The notes below the pieces were generated by a model. It was not told where the DNA came from, did no database searches, and saw only the letters and a program-made list of their open reading frames with translations. A stretch of DNA of 64,000 bases from Gelidibacter pelagius. GTDB lineage: Bacteria > Bacteroidota > Bacteroidia > Flavobacteriales > Flavobacteriaceae. Where the stretch lies: positions 186,001-250,000 of the forward strand of contig NZ_JAGEVG010000003.1 of NCBI RefSeq assembly GCF_017581925.1. Reading direction: 5' to 3'. How positions within the stretch are numbered: the stretch's first letter is position 1; each line of letters opens with the position of its first letter. This document shows, piece after piece, positions 18,307-26,405 of this stretch. Made by a program: the position numbers and the translations under genes.

Positions 18307-18726
18307 ATGGCAACTAATAGAACGTTTACAATGCTTAAGCCAGACTCAGTCGAAAAAGGACATATTGGCGCAATCTTAGATAAAATAAGTGCTTCGGGCT
18401 TTAAAATTGTAGCATTAAAATTAACACAGATGACCACCGCTGATGCGAAGGAATTTTATGCTGTTCACAGCGAAAGACCTTTCTATGGCGAATTGGTAGA
18501 ATATATGACACGCGGACCAATTGTGGCCGCTGTTTTAGAAAAGGACAATGCTGTCGAAGATTTCAGAACCTTGATTGGTGCTACAAATCCTGCTGATGCG
18601 GCTGAAGGCACCATCCGTAAACTTTACGCAGCTTCCATTGGTGAGAATGCTGTCCATGGAAGTGACAGTGATGAAAATGCCGCTATTGAAAGCGCATTCC
18701 ATTTTGCTGGAAGAGAGATGTTTTAA
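18307..18726 (+). CDS. ndk: Nucleoside-diphosphate kinase
   Basis: The 139-residue enzyme transfers the gamma phosphate of ATP to nucleoside diphosphates through a phospho-histidine. [15 protein letters not shown], the [20 protein letters not shown] block, [18 protein letters not shown] and the active-site segment [13 protein letters not shown] (catalytic His, NxxHGSDS) are all present, as is the usual length. It is transcribed alone, divergent from the DHH-gldI operon, and followed by a terminator at 18751-18783. Confidence 0.98.
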   Translation: MATNRTFTMLKPDSVEKGHIGAILDKISASGFKIVALKLTQMTTADAKEFYAVHSERPFYGELVEYMTRGPIVAAVLEKDNAVEDFRTLIGATNPADAAEGTIRKLYAASIGENAVHGSDSDENAAIESAFHFAGREMF

Positions 18727-18750
18727 GGAATTGGAACTTATTGAAATAAT

Positions 18751-18783
18751 AAAGCTTGGAACATTTAGTTTCAAGCTTTTTTT
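18751..18783 (+). terminator. Intrinsic terminator of ndk
   Basis: AAAGCTTGGAAC pairs imperfectly with GTTTCAAGCTTT, followed by a run of T (18777-18783). Confidence 0.85.
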
Positions 18784-18821
18784 GATATATATCTAAAATC
18801 TTGTTGACTATCTTAAAACAA

Positions 18822-18851
18822 AAAGCCCTGCAACATCAGTTGCAGGGCTTT
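18822..18851 (-). terminator. Intrinsic terminator of the cold-shock gene
   Basis: AAAGCCCTGCAAC (18822-18834) and GTTGCAGGGCTTT (18839-18851) form a 13-bp perfect stem with an ATCA loop. The minus-strand T-run follows into CTTTTTGTTTT. Confidence 0.92.
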
Positions 18852-18873
18852 ATCATTTAAAAAAGCTTATATA

Positions 18874-19065
18874 TTAGATAACTTTTACGTTAACTGCGTT
18901 TAATCCTTTTTTTCCTTCTGTTAGATCGAATTCAACTTCATCGCCTTCACGAATTTCGTCGATTAATCCTGAAATGTGAACAAAATGTTCTTTGTTGTTT
19001 CCTTCTTCTACGATAAAACCGAAGCCTTTAGCATCGTTGAAAAATTTTACTGTTCCTTTACTCAT
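18874..19065 (-). CDS. Cold-shock domain protein (CspA family)
   Basis: This 63-residue single-domain protein binds single-stranded RNA/DNA and melts RNA structure. MSKGTVKFFNDAKGFGFIVE includes RNP1 (KGFGFI), and EHFVHISGL is RNP2; the ending GLNAVNVKVI is also typical. A promoter-like sequence lies about 36-50 bases upstream. The gene is flanked by its own terminator and stands alone. Which of the usual several csp paralogues this is cannot be decided here. Confidence 0.96.
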   Translation of the reverse strand: MSKGTVKFFNDAKGFGFIVEEGNNKEHFVHISGLIDEIREGDEVEFDLTEGKKGLNAVNVKVI

Positions 19066-19100
19066 TGTAATAAAATATTAAATTAATTGTATATAATAGT

Positions 19101-19115
19101 TCAAAGATAGTGCCA
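19101..19115 (-). promoter_or_regulatory. Promoter of the cold-shock gene, matching both a -7 box and a sigma-54-like pattern
   Basis: On the minus strand, TATCTTTG (19109-19102) fits TAnnTTTG and is preceded by TTTTTGGCAC. The same bases also read TGGCAC-N5-TTGA (19115-19101), close to the sigma-54 -24/-12 consensus TGGCAC-N5-TTGC. Either reading puts the transcription start about 25-35 bases before the ATG. Confidence 0.45.
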
Positions 19116-19321
19116 AAAAGAATACAAAGTACTTTTTAGGCCATCTTTTTTTTAAATCCCTATTATTTATCGTTTTGAAGCTAATGTTTTGATTCTAAAA
19201 CATTAAAGTTTGGTTTGTAGCAACGTTTGAATTGTAATTTCATTCAATTACACTAATGTCTCCTTTTTATTGGATTTGAACGTCTGTTTTAATAGAAGTT
19301 GTTTATATGAGTAAATACTGT

Positions 19322-19675
19322 TTATCGTTTAACCAACATGCTGCATTGTTTTCCCAATATGGCTGAAACTCCCGCAGCAATGCCACCAATAAATCCTGTA
19401 ACTAAAAGCAATACAATCCAACTGCCTCCCAAGGGCAACAACACTGCAATTTTTTCGGCTAAAATAAAATCATTTGCATTGCTCAACCAGAGCGCATAGG
19501 TCATCCAAAATAGAAAGACTGCTAAAAATGGAATAAAAAATACAGCAGCACGATCCAGACTAAAAAATAAGGCAGAAACAAAACCTGCTACCATAACATG
19601 CCACCACGGTAAAAACTGTGATAGAATAATGGCAATGATCAACGTGACTATAAAATTGATAAGCTTCTTTTTCAT
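19322..19675 (-). CDS. Small polytopic membrane protein, unknown function
   Basis: I take the ATG at 19675 because it overlaps the stop of the penicillin acylase gene (ATGA at 19672-19675); the frame is open further upstream, but there it lies inside that gene. The resulting 117 residues begin MKKKLINFIVTLIIAIILSQ and hold about four hydrophobic segments (near 5-20, 22-55 as two, and 85-108). There is no recognisable catalytic motif. Translational coupling suggests it is produced together with the acylase. Confidence 0.75.
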   Translation of the reverse strand: MKKKLINFIVTLIIAIILSQFLPWWHVMVAGFVSALFFSLDRAAVFFIPFLAVFLFWMTYALWLSNANDFILAEKIAVLLPLGGSWIVLLLVTGFIGGIAAGVSAILGKQCSMLVKR

Positions 19676-22092
19676 TCTTGAGGAGTTAGGGTTTGACTTG
19701 CGATAATATCTTTGGTGTCCTGTTGGTCTTGCATAAATAACAAATCCATATATTCTCCAGCGGCCCATCGATCGATAAAATTATCATAATATTTACTGCC
19801 CGGATTTCCAGACTGCCCACCGGGATAAATGCCATAGCCCGTTGGTGGCGAGGTCATTTCTACAATCATTCGCCAAGAAGGACCGTGATTTTTTGAAGCG
19901 GCATTAACGGTATTATAATCGCCTCCAATGTTCAGGTCAAATCGTGAAAATGCAGGTAAAGCTTGTAATAAATGGCCAACATAAGTTGCTTTGTATGCAC
20001 CCCAATTATAGTCGCCGTGTTTTGCTTTCCATTGCGCAAGCTCTTTTGCTGTTTCTTTAAATGTGATCAAGAATAAGTCTTTAGCCGTCTCTTTTTCAGG
20101 TGTGCTTAGAATATCCATTAATTCATCCTGCGGATGGTTTTTAAGCATATAAATGGTTTGATAAGTGTATGGCGTTAACAATGACAAACTATCGGCATCG
20201 AATTCATCCCATACGATCTTGTATAGTTTTGTCCACCAGCTTTTCCAAATACTCGGTGCGAGCTGATCAATCTCACTATAGAAATCCCACTTTTTTATGG
20301 TGTTCAGAATACCTTGCTCTTCCTCAGTTAAAGAAGATGTGTCCATTGTGGTGAAGATATTGGGCAACAATTCAGACGCTTTTAAATTGTAATTATTATT
20401 CTGTAGATTCTTGAAATCCTGAATGTCGAATTTGTCCTTTGCTCTGAAAAAATCATTGATTACCCGATTTCTATAGGTTTCGTAACCATCGTTGTAAACA
20501 TAAAAAGGGTAGGAGGGATCTACTGGGTGCTGATTTGCGGAACTTACAAAGCCACGCTCAGGGTTTTTAGAATGTGCATTGAATTCCTGTGGAATAAAAC
20601 TCTGCCAATCGTGTTTCGGGTTGCTTCCATCCAATAAAAACTTGCCCTGTCCTTTCCATTTGTTGGGAAATTTGCCTTGGATCCATAAGGCAATATCACC
20701 TTCGGTAGATGCGAATACAAAGTTTTGGGCGGGAGCCGTATAGCTTTTTAGGGCGTCAAGGTAGTCGTCATAGTTTTTTCCTTCATTAAGTTTTAAAAAC
20801 GTACGCTGGTTGTTTCCTCCAATATGACCCACCCATTGCATGGCATAACCTGATTTTGCATTATCACCCTTAAAATTGTGGTCATAAGTGACAGGCCCGT
20901 GGTGGGTGTAAATGATGGTGTCATAAAGAGTTTCTCTATTTCGGATCTTGATTTCCTCAATGCGCTGTGTGGTTTTTTTCCATTGGCCATCGTGTTTGTA
21001 TTCTTTTCTGCTCTCATCCTTGAATTCAATTTTGTACCAGTCGATGACATCACGAGTAGCATTGGTCTCGCCCCAAGAAATATAATTGTTGTAGCCAGAG
21101 ATAATGCCCAAGGCTCCGGGCAATGTGGCGCCGTAGCTGTTGTGTTCTGGCGTTGCCAATTGCATTACATACCAGATGGCTGGGAGATTCAAGCTTAGAT
21201 GTGGATCATTGGCCAAAATAGGATGTCCGGAATAGGATTTTTTTCCAGAAACGGCCCAGTTATTACTCCCGTTTTGCGCATGGGGCTTGTCAATGGTTTC
21301 AGTAATGGAAATGGAGTCCAGAGATGTGTCGTCTTCAGGTGTTTCCGGCATTTTTACGTCTATAAAACGCCAATCGGTTTCTTTGGAAATCACGGGATCA
21401 TTAACATCATAGAAATCTGGAAAGAGTAGATCGTATCGCTCTTTTCCAAATTTTGCCAAGGCATTGGTATGTTCCAGATCAGATTCTCGTCCTGCCAGCA
21501 TCTTGGTCATATACATGAGCAATAGTGCTGTTTTCTTAATGGTCCATGGCTCAGGGGCGTAATCCAATAATTTATATTCTACTGGATAATCTTTGGGCTC
21601 TAACTGATTGATATAACTGTTTACCCCATCACGATAGGCTTCAATATAACTAAGCGTTTCAGGATCTTCCTGCATTTTTTGAAGGGCATTTTCTGCGCCA
21701 AAGTCCATCCCACGTCGGCGTTCCTGACGGTCATAATCTAAGGCTTGCTCTCCAAGTATTTCAGCTAAGCGTCCACCAGCAGCAAACGTTTGAAATTCCA
21801 ATTGCCATAAACGATGCTTTGCGGTCAAATAGCCTTGTGCACGATAGAGATCGTTGTTGTTCTGTGCAAATACATGGGGAATTAAATGTTCGTCGTAATG
21901 AACAGTGACCTCATGTTCCAAGCCAATAATCTGCATGGTGGAGTTGAGGTTTTCATCCTGTTCGTTTTGCCAAAATCCTTCATTTGGACTTAAGAATTTG
22001 CCCATAGGCGGAATGCTGCCAAATTTGCTATTGAGACCTGTAAATACAACCAACGTGAGCACTAATGTCAGCGGAAGCTTAAAATATTTCAT
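19672..22092 (-). CDS. Penicillin acylase family protein (Ntn hydrolase)
   Basis: The 806-residue precursor has an N-terminal hydrophobic signal (residues ~5-20). It contains the autoprocessing site HAQNGSNNWAVSGKKS: cleavage before Ser276 would free the nucleophile Ser of the beta chain. HPILANDPHLSLNLPAIWYV and GALGIISGYNNYISWGETNA follow, as in penicillin G acylases and acyl-homoserine lactone acylases, then FVFASTEGDIALWIQGKFPN and a C-terminal NGGDYNTVNAAS-like region (NIGGDYNTVNAASKNHGPSW). The enzyme would be periplasmic and hydrolyse an amide with an acyl side chain. Quorum-signal quenching versus other amides cannot be decided. Confidence 0.93.
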   Translation of the reverse strand: MKYFKLPLTLVLTLVVFTGLNSKFGSIPPMGKFLSPNEGFWQNEQDENLNSTMQIIGLEHEVTVHYDEHLIPHVFAQNNNDLYRAQGYLTAKHRLWQLEFQTFAAGGRLAEILGEQALDYDRQERRRGMDFGAENALQKMQEDPETLSYIEAYRDGVNSYINQLEPKDYPVEYKLLDYAPEPWTIKKTALLLMYMTKMLAGRESDLEHTNALAKFGKERYDLLFPDFYDVNDPVISKETDWRFIDVKMPETPEDDTSLDSISITETIDKPHAQNGSNNWAVSGKKSYSGHPILANDPHLSLNLPAIWYVMQLATPEHNSYGATLPGALGIISGYNNYISWGETNATRDVIDWYKIEFKDESRKEYKHDGQWKKTTQRIEEIKIRNRETLYDTIIYTHHGPVTYDHNFKGDNAKSGYAMQWVGHIGGNNQRTFLKLNEGKNYDDYLDALKSYTAPAQNFVFASTEGDIALWIQGKFPNKWKGQGKFLLDGSNPKHDWQSFIPQEFNAHSKNPERGFVSSANQHPVDPSYPFYVYNDGYETYRNRVINDFFRAKDKFDIQDFKNLQNNNYNLKASELLPNIFTTMDTSSLTEEEQGILNTIKKWDFYSEIDQLAPSIWKSWWTKLYKIVWDEFDADSLSLLTPYTYQTIYMLKNHPQDELMDILSTPEKETAKDLFLITFKETAKELAQWKAKHGDYNWGAYKATYVGHLLQALPAFSRFDLNIGGDYNTVNAASKNHGPSWRMIVEMTSPPTGYGIYPGGQSGNPGSKYYDNFIDRWAAGEYMDLLFMQDQQDTKDIIASQTLTPQE

Positions 22093-22190
22093 AAAACAAT
22101 TTAGTTAGGGCTTTGAAAATAAGAAATATTGCTGAAATATCAGCCTATCGAAGAAATACTTATTCCTTGAAAAACCGGACAGGTTAATTT

Positions 22191-22487
22191 TTAACGAAGC
22201 ACCAATTTTTTTATCACCTCTTTGCCGAGTGCTTCATTTAACATTTTAATGATTTTTTGGTTGCCATAACTGAGCTCTTCCCGTAGAACACTGGAACTGA
22301 GTTGTACATAAAGTGTGTCACGCTCCAATTGTATGGCTGTCGTGTAGTTGTTGACACCATTACCCATCATTTGCGCCCAAGCGTCCTTGACGTTCACTTT
22401 GTCCAAACCTGGTTGGAGTCTGTTGGTGTCTACAAATTCTTTGAGAAGGTCACTGATAGAAAGGTTGTCTTTGTTACGTCTTGCCAT
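22191..22487 (-). CDS. DUF721 family protein (DciA-like)
   Basis: I prefer the ATG at 22487 (MARRNKDNLSISDLLKEFVD), giving 98 residues; an upstream in-frame ATG at 22526 would add 13. The protein has the DUF721 pattern WAQMMGNGVNNYTTAIQLER and LREELSYGNQKIIKMLNEAL. In other bacteria DUF721 includes DciA, the ancestral loader of the replicative helicase, and the domain has a KH-like fold. Proximity to recF supports a role in DNA replication or repair. Function by family inference only. Confidence 0.85.
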   Translation of the reverse strand: MARRNKDNLSISDLLKEFVDTNRLQPGLDKVNVKDAWAQMMGNGVNNYTTAIQLERDTLYVQLSSSVLREELSYGNQKIIKMLNEALGKEVIKKLVLR

Positions 22488-22550
22488 TTTGGAATTTATT
22501 AATCTTTTAAACTCAGTTTTTTGCATGCCTGCCGGGGCAGAGAGGAAATT

Positions 22551-22970
22551 TTATTTCTCCACATTTATCGGTTCAAAGCGTTTATATAGATACTTTATCT
22601 TTTGGTCATTTATAATTAATAGCTTTTCCTCAGTAGCATCTAAAACGGTTTCCTTCCAGTTGGCAAAAGGAGTTGTATAATAAATGTTCAAGCTGTCATT
22701 TTCAATTTTCAGATTTAGGCTCTCAGAATCGTCAGAGGTTGAATAGGTGCCGTCAAAACTCGGCTTCATTTTTTTTCTAAACCCAGTTAAACTATCGGAG
22801 ATGCTAAAGTAGTCTACAGTATCATTGTACGTGTAATCGCGTTTGGAGCCATCGGCCATAGTGACTTCATCAATCTCCCAATAACCGTCTAAATGTTCGA
22901 TTAAGGCATTTGGATCATTGGAACAACTTAATAAAATAAGGCCAAAAATTAAAACTGTATATTTTTTCAT
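22551..22970 (-). CDS. Lipocalin-like lipoprotein
   Basis: The 139-residue protein has a lipobox (LILLSCSNDP, Cys16) followed by LDGYWEIDEVTMADGS, the W-containing first strand of the Lipocalin_4/5-like families common in Bacteroidota. A series of alternating beta-strands follows, ending in KIKYLYKRFE. It lies between recF and the DUF721 gene on the same strand, with gaps of about 63 and 86 bases. Ligand unknown. Confidence 0.75.
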   Translation of the reverse strand: MKKYTVLIFGLILLSCSNDPNALIEHLDGYWEIDEVTMADGSKRDYTYNDTVDYFSISDSLTGFRKKMKPSFDGTYSTSDDSESLNLKIENDSLNIYYTTPFANWKETVLDATEEKLLIINDQKIKYLYKRFEPINVEK

Positions 22971-23056
22971 AAGGATTTCGTGTATTCAATTTACAAAATT
23001 CAAGTACCAGACTCCAAAACTATTGAGCACGATTGGAATTTTAGATTTTGATTTCG

Positions 23057-24139
23057 TTATTTTAGTTTAAATATTTTATAAGATTGATGCACCTGTTTGA
23101 TAATAGCTTCGGTTCTATCAGCATGTGTATCGCTAATAAAAAGCTGTCCGAAATTCTCATTATTGACCAGTCCAATGATTTGTGCCACGCGATTTTCATC
23201 TAATTTATCAAAAATATCGTCCAAAAGCAAAATAGGAGAAAAGCCACTCTGCTGTTTTATAAAATCAAATTGCGCCAATTTTAAGGCAATCAAGAATGAT
23301 TTTTGCTGTCCTTGGCTTCCGAATCTTTTAATCGGAAAATCGTCAATCTCAAAACTCAAATCGTCTTTATGAATCCCAACAGAGGTGTATTGGAGCGCCT
23401 TATCCTTATTGATATGGATTTTTAAAAGCGACTTCAAATCGTTTTCAAACAAATCACTTTTGTAACTTAGGTGCACAGGTTCTTGGTGATTGCTGATCGC
23501 ATTGTAGCGGGTTTTGAAAATTGGGATAAAGGTTTCCAAGAACGCTTTTCTGATGGTAAATATTTCTGAACCGTAAGTGTGCAATTGTTCGTTATAAACT
23601 TCCAGCGTTTGTGCGTTAAACGTGTTGTTAAGTGCAAAATACTTCAATAGCGCATTTCGCTGTTGTAAAATCTTGTTGTAATTGATAAGCTGATTGAGGT
23701 AATTTTTATCGCTTTGCGAAATTACACTGTCAATAAACTTTCGCCTAGTCTCGCTGCCTTCAATGATCAAATCTCTATCGGCTGGAGAAATTATCACCAA
23801 AGGAATGAAGCCAATATGGTCGCTAAATCTTTCATAAGCCTTAGAATTCCGCTTAATCATCTTTTTTTGCGACTTTTTTAGCGAAACAAGAATCTTTTCT
23901 TCACGATTGTCTTTCTCAAAAATGCCTTCCACAACAAAAAAATCTTCACCATGTTTAATATTTTGAGACGCTATCGGATTGAAATAACTTTTCCCAAAAG
24001 ACAGATGGTAAATAGCATCCAGAACGTTCGTCTTTCCAATGCCATTGGCGCCTACGAAACAATTGATCTTATGGTCAAAAGTGAAGTTTTGACTGTCGAA
24101 ATTTTTGTAGTTCAGTAAGGAAAGTGAGTTTAAAATCAT
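23057..24139 (-). CDS. recF: DNA replication/repair protein RecF
   Basis: The start at 24139 ([20 protein letters not shown]) gives 360 residues, the usual RecF length; the frame is open upstream but family alignment begins here. Walker A is [18 protein letters not shown] near 30-45, the signature motif region is near [20 protein letters not shown] (about 270-290), and Walker B is [16 protein letters not shown] near 305. RecF is an SMC-like ATPase that loads RecO/RecR and RecA at gaps. It is divergent from the TPR gene and followed by two genes on the same strand. Confidence 0.96.
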   Translation of the reverse strand: MILNSLSLLNYKNFDSQNFTFDHKINCFVGANGIGKTNVLDAIYHLSFGKSYFNPIASQNIKHGEDFFVVEGIFEKDNREEKILVSLKKSQKKMIKRNSKAYERFSDHIGFIPLVIISPADRDLIIEGSETRRKFIDSVISQSDKNYLNQLINYNKILQQRNALLKYFALNNTFNAQTLEVYNEQLHTYGSEIFTIRKAFLETFIPIFKTRYNAISNHQEPVHLSYKSDLFENDLKSLLKIHINKDKALQYTSVGIHKDDLSFEIDDFPIKRFGSQGQQKSFLIALKLAQFDFIKQQSGFSPILLLDDIFDKLDENRVAQIIGLVNNENFGQLFISDTHADRTEAIIKQVHQSYKIFKLK

Positions 24140-24244
24140 GTAAAAATTCGCTTTAAAAAAAGATTGTTTGTCAACATTGCGAAAGGAAGTGCAAATTATT
24201 GAAAAATAACAAATAATATACCTTTTATATACCAATAAAAATTT

Positions 24245-24252
24245 TAATTTTG
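24245..24252 (+). promoter_or_regulatory. Candidate -7 box for the TPR-ribH operon
   Basis: TAATTTTG fits TAnnTTTG and lies 22 bases before the chosen start at 24274. This supports that start over the ATT-like codon at 24250, which lies within the box. Confidence 0.5.
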
Positions 24253-24273
24253 CGGCGCATTAATTATGACGAT

Positions 24274-25041
24274 ATGGCAACTTATAAGAAAAGAGGTTAC
24301 AAACCGAAAACGAAGGCTGAAAAGACAGAAGCTTTAGAAGAAAACTCAACAACGGCTGAGGTATTTAATACTTTAGATGAGTCCGCTTCAAGAACTGAAG
24401 AATGGGCTGTAAAAAACCAGAATTATATTATTGGTGCAGTTGCAACTATTGTAGTTGTTGTTTTAGGCTATTTGGCTTACAACAAATTTGTTGCAGAACC
24501 TAAAGCGAGTGAAGCAATGAACGAAATGTTCAAAGCTCAACAATATTTTGAACAAGCCCTTAATGGCGCAGCCGCTAAGGATTCATTATATACTTTATCT
24601 CTGAATGGAGGTGAAGGGAAATATGGGATGTTGGACATTATTGATGAATACAGCGGAACACCAGCAGCTAATCTGGCTAACTATTATGCTGGAATGGCCT
24701 ATTATAGTTTGAATGATTACACCAACACGGTTAAATATCTGGGTGATTTCTCAAGCAAGGATGCAATGTTGGGACCGATTGCCAACGGAAGAATTGGAGA
24801 TGCATTTATTCAATTGAATCAGCCTGAGGACGCTCTTAGCTACTATGAAAAGGCGGCTAATATGAACAAAAACGATTATACCACGCCAATGTTTTTATTT
24901 AAAGCGGGCAATGTGGCATTGAGTTTAGGTAAAAGCAAAAAAGCATTGGATCACTTTACGACCATAAAAGAAAACTATCCAAGCTCTAATGAGGCTAACA
25001 ATATTGATGCCTTTATAGGAAAAGCACAAGCAAGTTTGTAA
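24274..25041 (+). CDS. TPR-containing membrane-anchored protein (YfgM-like)
   Basis: I choose the ATG at 24274 ([20 protein letters not shown]), giving 255 residues; the longer frame overlaps the promoter. A charged cytosolic N-terminus is followed by one membrane segment ([19 protein letters not shown], about 50-70) and then TPR-like helices ([60 protein letters not shown]). The layout resembles YfgM/ancillary SecYEG-associated proteins. It is four bases upstream of ribH, so the two are probably one operon, but no functional link is obvious. Confidence 0.85.
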   Translation: MATYKKRGYKPKTKAEKTEALEENSTTAEVFNTLDESASRTEEWAVKNQNYIIGAVATIVVVVLGYLAYNKFVAEPKASEAMNEMFKAQQYFEQALNGAAAKDSLYTLSLNGGEGKYGMLDIIDEYSGTPAANLANYYAGMAYYSLNDYTNTVKYLGDFSSKDAMLGPIANGRIGDAFIQLNQPEDALSYYEKAANMNKNDYTTPMFLFKAGNVALSLGKSKKALDHFTTIKENYPSSNEANNIDAFIGKAQASL

Positions 25042-25045
25042 AGAA

Positions 25046-25528
25046 ATGGCAACAAAAAATCAAAATTTATCATACTACGATAAAAACACAATCCCAAATG
25101 CGAAAGACTTTCGATTTGGGATTGTTGTTTCAGAATGGAACAATAATATCACGGACAACCTATACAAAGGCGCTCTCGACACGTTAATTGAACACGGGGC
25201 ATTACCTGATAATATCATTAGTTGGCATGTTCCAGGGAGCTATGAGCTGATCTATGGTAGTAAAAAAATGCAAGAGCATGAGGTCGATGCTGTGATTGCC
25301 ATAGGTTGTGTCATTCAAGGTGAAACCAAGCATTTTGATTTTGTATGTGAAGCCGTTTCACATGGTATCAAAGATTTGAATGTGATGCACGACACTCCAG
25401 TAATCTTTTGCGTGCTGACAGATAATACTATGCAACAGTCCATTGAACGATCAGGCGGTAAACACGGCAATAAAGGTGTTGAAGCTGCTGTAGCTGCTAT
25501 CAAAATGGCGGTATTACGTCGCTTATAG
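25046..25528 (+). CDS. ribH: 6,7-dimethyl-8-ribityllumazine synthase
   Basis: The 160-residue enzyme condenses 5-amino-6-ribitylamino-uracil with 3,4-dihydroxy-2-butanone 4-phosphate, the penultimate step of riboflavin synthesis, and usually forms 60-mers. [36 protein letters not shown] and [20 protein letters not shown] (with the catalytic His of the TxHFD motif) are all present, as are [20 protein letters not shown] and NKGVEAA near the end. Downstream lies repetitive intergenic sequence. Confidence 0.98.
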   Translation: MATKNQNLSYYDKNTIPNAKDFRFGIVVSEWNNNITDNLYKGALDTLIEHGALPDNIISWHVPGSYELIYGSKKMQEHEVDAVIAIGCVIQGETKHFDFVCEAVSHGIKDLNVMHDTPVIFCVLTDNTMQQSIERSGGKHGNKGVEAAVAAIKMAVLRRL

Positions 25529-25860
25529 TCTTCAGTATTCAGTAGGCAGTCTTCAGTCTTCAGTCATCAGTCATCAGTAGGCGGTCTTCAGTCATCAGTA
25601 GACAGTTTTCAGTCTTCAGTAAGTAGGATGCTGTGATCAGGAGGAGGTTGGCCACTAGTCGTGTGTTTTTTTAGCTACGAATTCACGTATATTTTTGTCC
25701 TATTCTGAGGCTCTTGGCGAAACGCTGTTTAATAAACTTTCAGCAATCGACGATCAGGAGTCCTCGGTCATCCGCCATCGGTCACCCTAACTTCCAACTT
25801 CAAGCTCCGTGCTTCCCGCTCCTTTATTAACAATTTTTAGCAGTAAAAGCATCGTTTTTC
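25525..25860. repeat. Repeat-filled intergenic region
   Basis: Bases 25525-25625 repeat variants of TCTTCAGTCATCAGTAGGC many times; 25745-25790 adds CGGTCATCCGCCATCGGTCA-type words. The remainder has no credible gene. The vocabulary matches the other low-complexity intergenic stretches in the window (5094-5162, 30925-30965, 50110-50390). Confidence 0.75.
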
Positions 25861-25873
25861 CTCGTATTTTGAG

Positions 25874-25881
25874 TACATTTG
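25874..25881 (+). promoter_or_regulatory. Candidate -7 box for the small-protein - mutL operon
   Basis: TACATTTG fits TAnnTTTG. It overlaps a possible TTG start at 25879, so translation more likely begins at the GTG at 25909, about 28 bases downstream. Confidence 0.5.
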
Positions 25882-25908
25882 AAGTTCACAAAGGCAAAGC
25901 GTTCAATA

Positions 25909-26118
25909 GTGAATTTATTTAATCAGCGTCAACCTAAACGTTTCAGTTACACGCCAAGACATCTCAAAGAGCATCAGAAGGACAATTCGAATGAATTTGA
26001 ATCCAAATGGCGTCAAAGAACAAAGCGCAAGAGAAAAGCGCGAACATTACCTATGCTCCTAATTTTTTTAGGTATGGTAATTGTTATTTGGTATGTTTTA
26101 AGTAACTACGAAATTTAG
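25909..26118 (+). CDS. Small single-span membrane protein with FSYTPR motif (first of a tandem pair)
   Basis: From the GTG at 25909 the product is 69 residues, starting MNLFNQRQPKRFSYTPRHLK. The choice is supported by alignment with the next protein (MSIFKTRQNKKFSYTPRYYK) and by the promoter-like box covering the upstream TTG. A basic region (RQRTKRKRKART) precedes one membrane segment, LPMLLIFLGMVIVIWYVL. Such proteins in flavobacterial genomes are sometimes labelled riboflavin synthase subunit beta, but nothing here resembles that enzyme; ribH is only a neighbour. The function is unknown. Confidence 0.75.
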   Translation: MNLFNQRQPKRFSYTPRHLKEHQKDNSNEFESKWRQRTKRKRKARTLPMLLIFLGMVIVIWYVLSNYEI

Positions 26119-26123
26119 AAATT

Positions 26124-26405
26124 ATGAGCATCTTTAAAACACGTCAAAACAAAAAGTTTAGCTACACACCACGGTACTATAAAGGTGAAGAGAATCCTTT
26201 TGAGATCAAGCATAAATTTGATGAACACAGAAAAACGGTTGGAAAAGTTGGTTTAAAAGGGAAATTCGAAAACGCTTGGGACGATTATAAAAATACACCT
26301 GATGCCTCGGCCAACAAACGAACGCTGATTATCATCGGAATTTTAATATTCATTTTTCTGTTAATCATAGGCTTCGATTTGTCAATATTCTTTTCAAAAG
26401 GCTAA
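26124..26405 (+). CDS. Small membrane protein with FSYTPR motif (second of a tandem pair)
   Basis: The 93-residue product shares RQnKxFSYTPRyyK with its upstream neighbour, then has a charged region with the segment GLKGKFENAWDDYKN and a single C-terminal membrane span (TLIIIGILIFIFLLIIGFDL). It starts five bases after the first paralogue and its TAA overlaps the mutL ATG by one base (TAATG at 26403-26407), so it is translationally coupled to mutL. The pair probably arose by duplication. The function is unknown; the conserved N-terminal motif may be a binding site for a cytosolic partner. Confidence 0.82.
   Translation: MSIFKTRQNKKFSYTPRYYKGEENPFEIKHKFDEHRKTVGKVGLKGKFENAWDDYKNTPDASANKRTLIIIGILIFIFLLIIGFDLSIFFSKG

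Noticed and set aside
25909-26405. Riboflavin synthase subunit beta
   Set aside because: The proteins are small and membrane-anchored and bear no resemblance to riboflavin enzymes; only ribH lies nearby.
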